Shown piece by piece: positions 1 through 4,980 of a stretch of DNA of 8,894 nucleotides. The stretch lies in the NCBI GenBank assembly GCA_009922885.1, contig RFUP01000072.1:1-8894 (forward strand), given 5' to 3'. This DNA is from Paracoccaceae bacterium (lineage in GTDB: Bacteria > Pseudomonadota > Alphaproteobacteria > Rhodobacterales > Rhodobacteraceae). The notes beneath the pieces are model-generated. The model was given only the letters and a program-made list of their open reading frames with translations, was not told the DNA's origin and searched no databases. A program made the position numbers and the translations under genes. Within the stretch, counting starts at the first letter, position 1; every line of letters starts with the position of its first letter.

Positions 1-1205
1 ACGCCCGAGCGTGTTAGCAGCGGCTTGCGGATTTTCAGCCCGGCCACCAGATCGATTGACTGCCCGCTCTCGCTCAGCATCGACGGATCGAGCGAGCCCG
101 GCAGCCGCGTGAAACTCGCTTGCATCTCACCCAGAAGCCGCGTGCGCCGCTCTTCGTCGCCTGCAGGCCAGATCAGCGTGAAGCCCTTGATCTCGCCATT
201 CTGGAGTTGCGCTTCGGTGTGGGAAACGAAATCCGCCCCTTGCCCAATCAGCACGAAAGAAGCGTTGTCCCGTGAACGCGGCCCCTCCGGCGGCACGATC
301 GCCAGCGTTTGCATGATGTCGTAAAGGCCGAAAAGCGTGGCCTGATCGCCTTCTTGGCTGATCAGCAGAACCCGCGCCGGAATATCGCCTTTGGTGTCGT
401 AATGGGCGAAAGGCGGCTCGTATTTCGTGAAGCCCACCATCGCTTTCGGCATCAGCATCTCGATCCCGGCCGTATCATCCCGCACCAGCCCCAGATCGAG
501 CCCGTCGAGGATGGAGTTATAGGCATCGAGCAGCGTCTTGCGCTGTGCCGTGGTCAGAACGCCTGTCGCGCCGTAGCCATTGGCGCTTTGCCAATCCGCC
601 ATTGCCGCGCGGGTGCCGCGCCCGAAAGCACCGTCGATGGTGCTGTCATAGCTTCCGGCCCATTTCAGCGCCACTTGCAGCGCTTCCCGCTCTGCGCGGG
701 TCAGCTGTGCCTCACTGGCACGCGCTTCACGTTCGGTCTCGTCCGGCAGGTCTTGCGCGAGAGTTTGCGTTTCCGGGGCAGGGGTGGCCTCTGCCGCAGG
801 CGGCGTCGCCTCCGCAGTCTCGCTCGTGGCCGGAGCTGCCGCCGGAGCCGCGACTGCAGCTTCCGCCAGTACATTCGCGCCTAAAGGCCAGAACTGCCGC
901 CGGAACCCCTCGGTGAAGGCGATGAAACTGTCGCGCGGAATGGTCCGCTCGTTGCGATAAACCCGCAGCACTTGCTCGGCATCCACGCGGCTATAAGGCC
1001 CCAGCACAATCGCGTACCAGCCGCCGCCAATCGAGAAGCCGTTCACATCTTCAAGTGTCGTGCTGTAGCGCCGCGCGGCCTCCGAAGCTTGCGCCAAAGT
1101 CGGTTGCGCCTCGATCTGAACCCAGACCACTTCTTCATTTTGTGCCCAGACGGCACGCGTGGTCAGCCCAATGCAGAAGGCTAGAACCAGAAACAAACGT
1201 AGCAT
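1..1205 (-). CDS. Secreted SPOR-like / peptidoglycan-binding domain protein, probable protease N-terminal part (partial)
   Basis: The gene reads leftwards from an ATG at 1205 and stays open for 401 codons to the window edge, so its C-terminus is missing. Residues 1-21 form a signal peptide (MLRLFLVLAF start, Ala-X-Ala-like end at AVWA). Residues about 26-106 resemble a SPOR-type domain (WVQIEAQ, then GGWYAIVLGPYS). Residues 111-150 are an Ala/Pro/Thr/Glu-rich linker. Residues about 168-226 match a peptidoglycan-binding type 1 fold (LTRAEREALQ, then DGAFGRGTRAAMADWQ). Residues 230-390 form a further folded region I do not recognise. The last visible residues (GLKIRKPLLTRSG) resemble the lead-in to a trypsin-like domain in Rhodobacteraceae proteins of this architecture, so a periplasmic serine protease is my inference from memory; the catalytic residues are outside the window. 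A GGGAAG run about 15 bases upstream is a poor Shine-Dalgarno sequence. Domain calls are firm for peptidoglycan binding and moderate for SPOR. Confidence 0.85.
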   Translation of the reverse strand, partial: MLRLFLVLAFCIGLTTRAVWAQNEEVVWVQIEAQPTLAQASEAARRYSTTLEDVNGFSIGGGWYAIVLGPYSRVDAEQVLRVYRNERTIPRDSFIAFTEGFRRQFWPLGANVLAEAAVAAPAAAPATSETAEATPPAAEATPAPETQTLAQDLPDETEREARASEAQLTRAEREALQVALKWAGSYDSTIDGAFGRGTRAAMADWQSANGYGATGVLTTAQRKTLLDAYNSILDGLDLGLVRDDTAGIEMLMPKAMVGFTKYEPPFAHYDTKGDIPARVLLISQEGDQATLFGLYDIMQTLAIVPPEGPRSRDNASFVLIGQGADFVSHTEAQLQNGEIKGFTLIWPAGDEERRTRLLGEMQASFTRLPGSLDPSMLSESGQSIDLVAGLKIRKPLLTRSG

Positions 1206-1225
1206 ATCGGAAATCCGCTCTTCCC

Positions 1226-1254
1226 ATTCTTAATTATTGTGAATGTTCTAGCAA
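1226..1254 (-). promoter_or_regulatory. Candidate sigma-70-type promoter for the leftward gene
   Basis: Read on the minus strand, TTGCTA (1254-1249) and AAGAAT (1231-1226) are separated by exactly 17 bases. Each hexamer matches the consensus at 4 of 6 positions. The segment is the most AT-rich stretch of the intergenic region and lies about 20 bases upstream of the ATG at 1205, leaving room for a short leader. This is inferred from sequence only. Confidence 0.45.
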
Positions 1255-1306
1255 ATCTGACGCAGGGTGCACCCAAAATATGCGCGAGCACGCAGGCCCG
1301 CGCCCA

Positions 1307-1335
1307 TTGACCACGCGGAGGGTGGGCCGTAGGTA
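1307..1335 (+). promoter_or_regulatory. Candidate promoter for the glyQ cluster
   Basis: TTGACC (1307-1312) matches the -35 consensus at 5 of 6 positions. It is followed after 17 bases by TAGGTA (1330-1335), a weak -10 match. It would give a leader of about 30 bases before the glyQ ATG. Weak -10 boxes are common in high-GC alphaproteobacteria, but the support is limited. No T-box or riboswitch-like leader is visible, and the leader is too short for one. Confidence 0.27.
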
Positions 1336-1372
1336 AGGCGCGCATCCCAAAAGCCCCGCGAGGACGCGAGAT

Positions 1373-2302
1373 ATGACCGACGCCGTTACGAAACCCCGCT
1401 CTTTCCAAGAGATCATCCTCCGCCTCCAATCCTATTGGGCGGACAAAGGCTGCGCCGTGTTGCAGCCCTATGACATGGAAGTCGGCGCGGGCACTTTCCA
1501 CCCGGCCACCACGCTGCGCGCGCTTGGCACCAAAGCCTGGGCCGCCGCCTATGTGCAGCCCTCGCGCCGCCCCACGGATGGCCGCTACGGCGAGAACCCG
1601 AACCGCTTGCAGCACTACTACCAGTATCAGGTGCTGATCAAACCCTCGCCGCCCGATCTGCAGAACCTCTACCTCGGTTCGCTCAAAGCCATCGGCATCG
1701 ACACCGACCTCCACGACATCCGCTTTGTCGAGGACGACTGGGAAAGCCCCACCTTGGGCGCTTGGGGCCTTGGCTGGGAAGTCTGGTGCGACGGCATGGA
1801 AGTCTCGCAATTTACCTATTTCCAGCAGGTCGGCGGGCATGATTGCACCCCCGTCTCGGGCGAACTGACCTACGGCCTCGAACGCCTCGCGATGTATGTG
1901 CTCGGCATCGACCACGTGATGGACATGCCCTTCAACAGTCCCGATGCGCCGATCCCGCTCAAATACGGCGATATCTTCCGCCAGACCGAGGAAGAATACT
2001 CCCGTCACAACTTCGATGGCGCGAACACCGAGAAGCTCTTCCAGCACTTCAAGGATGCCGAAGCCGAGTGCCAGCGCCTGCTGGCCAATGAGGATATCGA
2101 CCCCCGCACCGGCAAGCGCATCATCATGGCGCACCCCGCCTATGACCAGTGCATCAAGGCCTCGCACCTCTTTAACCTTCTGGATGCGCGCGGCGTGATC
2201 TCCGTCACCGAACGCCAGGCCTATATCGGCCGCGTCCGCGCCTTGGCCAAGCTCTGCGCCGACGCTTTCGTGCGGACCGAAGCCGGAGGGCATGTAGCAT
2301 GA
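1373..2302 (+). CDS. glyQ: Glycyl-tRNA synthetase alpha subunit
   Basis: This 309-residue protein is the catalytic subunit of the bacterial alpha2-beta2 glycyl-tRNA synthetase. It activates glycine with ATP and charges tRNA-Gly in the cytoplasm. The sequence is diagnostic of the class II alpha subunit: SFQEIILRLQSYW near the start, QPYDMEVGAGTFHPATTLR at 31-49, a motif 2 block at about 60-92 (YVQPSRRPTDGRYGENPNR, then LQHYYQYQV), the DDWESPTLGAWGLGWEVW block at 121-138, and motif 3 ELTYGLERLAMY at 164-175. The length is close to the usual 290-310. The ATG at 1373 is preceded by GAGGA (1360-1364) with an 8-base spacer. The stop codon overlaps the start of the next gene by four bases (ATGA, 2299-2302), which indicates translational coupling. 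No key residue appears to be missing. Confidence 0.98.
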   Translation: MTDAVTKPRSFQEIILRLQSYWADKGCAVLQPYDMEVGAGTFHPATTLRALGTKAWAAAYVQPSRRPTDGRYGENPNRLQHYYQYQVLIKPSPPDLQNLYLGSLKAIGIDTDLHDIRFVEDDWESPTLGAWGLGWEVWCDGMEVSQFTYFQQVGGHDCTPVSGELTYGLERLAMYVLGIDHVMDMPFNSPDAPIPLKYGDIFRQTEEEYSRHNFDGANTEKLFQHFKDAEAECQRLLANEDIDPRTGKRIIMAHPAYDQCIKASHLFNLLDARGVISVTERQAYIGRVRALAKLCADAFVRTEAGGHVA

Positions 2303-2844
2303 GTATGGGTAAAATTCTCGCGGGGTTTATCGTGATTTCTGCACTGCTCGTTGGCGCTGGCGTTTATTACATGCAGGTCTATGCGCTCTACACTGAAGTT
2401 GCCGCCAAAGGCGCAGGCGATGTCGAAATGACCCGGATCGACGGCAACGTCTCCGAACCCGTGCTCTACTCGGATTTCAAAGCCATCGACAGCGATAGCT
2501 CCCCGATCCGCTACCGCGCCTGCTTCCGCACCGAAATGTCGGCTGCGATGATGACCGAAACCTATGTGCCCTACGAAAAGGCCGAACCCTTGAACGCACC
2601 GAACTGGTTCGACTGCTTCAACGCGCAGGAAATCGGCAAGGCGCTGGAAGAGGGCCAAGCGCTCGCCTTCCTCGGCACCGAAAACATCCTCTATGGTATC
2701 GACCGCGTCGTCGCCGTCCTCCCCGATGGCCGCGGCTTCGTCTGGCACCAGATCAACCGTTGCGGCGAAGTGGTCTTTGATGGCCAACAAGCTCCCGAAG
2801 ACTGCCCCAAGCCCCCTGCGGCCATGGCTCCGAAAGGCAACTGA
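2299..2844 (+). CDS. Single-pass membrane protein of unknown function (DUF6446-like) between glyQ and glyS
   Basis: This is a 181-residue protein I recognise only as a Rhodobacterales protein found between glyQ and glyS, probably the DUF6446 family (from memory, not searched). Residues about 5-27 form one hydrophobic membrane helix (ILAGFIVISALLVGAGVYY) with a lysine just before it. Residues 28-181 would then lie in the periplasm. That part has four cysteines (75, 106, 155, 169), enough for two disulfides, and ends in a Pro/Ala-rich tail. No catalytic motif stands out. The chosen start at 2299 overlaps the glyQ stop and has GGAGGG (2284-2289) nine bases upstream; the ATG at 2305 would be too far from that site. 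The stop lies one base before glyS, so the three genes are very probably one transcript. Coding is supported by the tight packing and the codon use, which matches its neighbours. Its role is unknown. Confidence 0.9.
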   Translation: MSMGKILAGFIVISALLVGAGVYYMQVYALYTEVAAKGAGDVEMTRIDGNVSEPVLYSDFKAIDSDSSPIRYRACFRTEMSAAMMTETYVPYEKAEPLNAPNWFDCFNAQEIGKALEEGQALAFLGTENILYGIDRVVAVLPDGRGFVWHQINRCGEVVFDGQQAPEDCPKPPAAMAPKGN

Positions 2845-2845
2845 C

Positions 2846-4903
2846 ATGCCCGATTTGCTGATCGAACTCTTCTCCGAAGAAATCCCCGCCCGTATGCAGG
2901 GCAAAGCCGCTGACGATCTGAAGCGCCTCATCACCGATGGCCTCGTCGACGCAGGCCTCACCTATGCGGGTGCTGCCGCTTTCGCTACGCCCCGCCGCCT
3001 CTGCCTCGCCATCGAAGGGCTGGATGCAGAGTCGAAGCCCGTCGTCGAAGAGCGCAAAGGCCCCAACACCTCCGTGCCCCAACAGGCGCTCGACGGCTTC
3101 CTCCGCTCCACGGGCCTCACGATCGACCAGCTCGAAAAGCGCGCCGACAAGAAAGGCGAAGTGTGGTTCGCCGTGATGAAAAAGCCGGGTCGCCCCGCCG
3201 CCGACATCATTGCCGAAACCCTCGAAGCCGCGATCCGCAACTTCCCATGGCCGAAATCCATGCGCTGGGGCTCTGGCTCGCTCCGCTGGGTCCGCCCGCT
3301 GCATTCGATCCTCTGCCTCCTCACCTCTGAGGCAGGCGCCGAAGTCGTGCCGCTCACCGTCGATGGCATCACCGCAGGCGACAGCACCGAAGGCCACCGT
3401 TTCATGGCACCGGGCCGCTTCTCGGTCTCCTCCTTCGAGGATTACCGCGCCAAACTGAAGCGCGCCCATGTCATCCTTGATCCCGCTGAACGCGCCGACG
3501 CGATCTGGGCCGAAGCCAGCGCGCAGGCCTTCGCCAACGGTCTCGAAATCGTCGAGGATCGCGGGCTTCTCGCGGAAGTGTCGGGCCTCGTCGAATGGCC
3601 CGTCGTGCTCATGGGCAAGATCGGCGAGGAATTCCTCGGCCTGCCGCCCGAAGTGCTGCAAACCTCGATGAAAGAGCACCAGAAATTCTTCTCGGTGCGC
3701 AACCCGAAAACCGGCCGGATCGAGCGCTTCGTCACCGTGGCGAACCGCGAAACCGCCGATCACGGCGAAACCATCCTCAAGGGCAACCAGAAGGTGCTCT
3801 CCGCCCGCCTGTCGGACGCGCGCTTCTTCTGGGAAAACGACCTCCGCGTCGCCAAAGCTGGCATGGGCGAATGGCTCGACGGCCTTAAATCCGTGACCTT
3901 CCACAACAAACTCGGCTCGCAAGCGGATCGCATCGAACGCATCGCCGCACTCGCCCGCGAAATCGCGCCTCTGGTGGGCGCAGAAGCCGCCCAAGCCGAA
4001 GAAGCCGCCCGCATCGCCAAGGCCGATCTTCGTTCCGGCATGGTGGGTGAATTCCCCGAACTCCAAGGCGTGATGGGCCGCTACTACGCGCTCGAAGCAG
4101 GCCGCGCCGCCCCCGTGGCCGACGCCGCCCACGACCATTACTCGCCCCTCGGCCCCTCGGATGACGTGCCCACCGCGCCCGTCTCCGTGGCCGTCGCTCT
4201 GGCCGACAAGATCGACACTCTGACTGGGTTCTGGGCCATCGACGAAAAGCCCACTGGTTCCAAAGACCCCTTCGCGCTGCGCCGCGCGGCTCTGGGCGTC
4301 ACCCGCCTGATCCTCGCCAACTCTGTGCGCGCAGGCCTCGTGGGTGTCTTCGCCAAGGGTTACGCAGGCAATGACGGCGCAGACCTCCTCGCCTTCTTCC
4401 ATGACCGCCTCAAAGTCTTCCTCAAAGACCAAGGCATCCGCCATGACGTGATCGACGCCGTGCTCGCCATGCCCGGCAACGATGACCTCACCCTCCTCGT
4501 GACGCGCGCCGAGGCCCTCAACGCCACGCTCGCCACCGAAGACGGCGCGAACCTCGTGCAAGGCTTCAAGCGCGCGAACAACATCCTCACCCAAGCCGAG
4601 GCCAAGGATGGTGTCGAATACAGCTTCGGGGCCGAGGCCAAATTCGCCGAAACCGATGAAGAGCGCGCACTCTTTGCCGCCCTCGATAGCGCCGAAGCCG
4701 CCATTGCCCCCGCTATGGCCAAAGAAGACTTCGCCGCCGCCATGGCTGCAATGGCTGGTCTCCGCGCCCCCGTGGACGCCTTCTTCACCGCCGTTCAGAT
4801 CAACACCGACAACCAGATCGTGCGCCGGAACCGCCTCAACCTCCTGAGCCGTATCCGCACCCTTTGCCTCTCGGTTGCCGACCTCACGAAACTCGACGGC
4901 TGA
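2846..4903 (+). CDS. glyS: Glycyl-tRNA synthetase beta subunit
   Basis: This 685-residue protein is the tRNA-binding beta subunit that pairs with GlyQ; the length is close to that of E. coli GlyS. Family blocks in order are LLIELFSEEIPARM at 4-17, FATPRRL at 46-52, WPKSMRWGSGSLRWVRPLH at about 135-153, TSMKEHQKFFSV near 272, FHNKLGSQADRI near 350, the HD-like block ADLRSGMVGEFPELQGVMGR near 393, LADKIDTLTGFW followed by PTGSKDPFALRRAALG near 452-480, and a C-terminal DALR-type anticodon-binding region ending in RRNRLNLLSRIR. The true start is the ATG at 2846, directly after the preceding TGA. The same frame stays open upstream to 2693, but that extension lies inside the previous gene and lacks family similarity. 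The ribosome site (AAAGGC) is weak, so expression probably depends on coupling to the preceding gene. Confidence 0.98.
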   Translation: MPDLLIELFSEEIPARMQGKAADDLKRLITDGLVDAGLTYAGAAAFATPRRLCLAIEGLDAESKPVVEERKGPNTSVPQQALDGFLRSTGLTIDQLEKRADKKGEVWFAVMKKPGRPAADIIAETLEAAIRNFPWPKSMRWGSGSLRWVRPLHSILCLLTSEAGAEVVPLTVDGITAGDSTEGHRFMAPGRFSVSSFEDYRAKLKRAHVILDPAERADAIWAEASAQAFANGLEIVEDRGLLAEVSGLVEWPVVLMGKIGEEFLGLPPEVLQTSMKEHQKFFSVRNPKTGRIERFVTVANRETADHGETILKGNQKVLSARLSDARFFWENDLRVAKAGMGEWLDGLKSVTFHNKLGSQADRIERIAALAREIAPLVGAEAAQAEEAARIAKADLRSGMVGEFPELQGVMGRYYALEAGRAAPVADAAHDHYSPLGPSDDVPTAPVSVAVALADKIDTLTGFWAIDEKPTGSKDPFALRRAALGVTRLILANSVRAGLVGVFAKGYAGNDGADLLAFFHDRLKVFLKDQGIRHDVIDAVLAMPGNDDLTLLVTRAEALNATLATEDGANLVQGFKRANNILTQAEAKDGVEYSFGAEAKFAETDEERALFAALDSAEAAIAPAMAKEDFAAAMAAMAGLRAPVDAFFTAVQINTDNQIVRRNRLNLLSRIRTLCLSVADLTKLDG

Positions 4904-4917
4904 CACCATATGTGACA

Positions 4918-4947
4918 CCCCCGCGCTTGCAATGCCAAGCGCGGGGG
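4918..4947 (+). terminator. Strong GC hairpin after glyS (terminator without a U-tract, or attenuator/processing site)
   Basis: CCCCCGCGCTTG (4918-4929) and CAAGCGCGGGGG (4936-4947) are perfect 12-bp inverted arms around the 6-base loop CAATGC. The hairpin starts 15 bases after the glyS stop and ends 33 bases before the GTG of the next gene. No run of T follows on either strand, so it is not a textbook intrinsic terminator. I see no convincing promoter between it and the downstream gene, so read-through or a processing/stability role is possible. Confidence 0.6.
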
Positions 4948-4967
4948 GCCATGCTGCGCGCGAAAAC

Positions 4968-4972
4968 AGGAG
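4968..4972 (+). promoter_or_regulatory. Shine-Dalgarno site that fixes a GTG start for the PPDK-like gene
   Basis: AGGAG at 4968-4972 lies eight bases upstream of the in-frame GTG at 4981. The in-frame ATG codons upstream, at 4864 (inside glyS) and 4951 (abutting the hairpin arm), have no comparable site. This spacing decides the start of the 858-residue protein. Confidence 0.8.
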
Positions 4973-4980
4973 TCGCCGCA

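Noticed and set aside
309..916. Plus-strand open frames (309-884 and 545-916) opposite the left-edge gene
   Set aside because: They are Arg/Pro/Ser-rich translations typical of antisense frames in GC-rich DNA, while the minus strand gives a coherent signal peptide and wall-binding domains.
1241..1254. GAATGTTC in the divergent region as a LexA-type site
   Set aside because: The alphaproteobacterial LexA site needs two GTTC blocks seven bases apart; only one is present.
1206..1372. A riboswitch or T-box leader controlling glyQ
   Set aside because: The likely leader is about 30 bases with no stable fold or conserved element, and T-boxes are not expected in Proteobacteria.
1181..2293. A 370-codon minus-strand open frame across glyQ that ends inside the left-hand envelope gene
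   Set aside because: It is antisense to unmistakable GlyQ sequence and overlaps the N-terminus of the leftward gene, with no ribosome site or domain to support it.
2693..2845. A 51-residue N-terminal extension of GlyS
   Set aside because: It overlaps the membrane protein gene in another frame, is Ser/Ala-rich, and GlyS proteins begin at the DLLIELFSEE block just after ATG 2846.
4864..4980. An upstream start for the PPDK-like protein at ATG 4864 or ATG 4951
   Set aside because: 4864 lies inside glyS and the extension would be translated through the hairpin arms; 4951 lies three bases after the stem with no ribosome site. GTG 4981 has AGGAG at ideal spacing.
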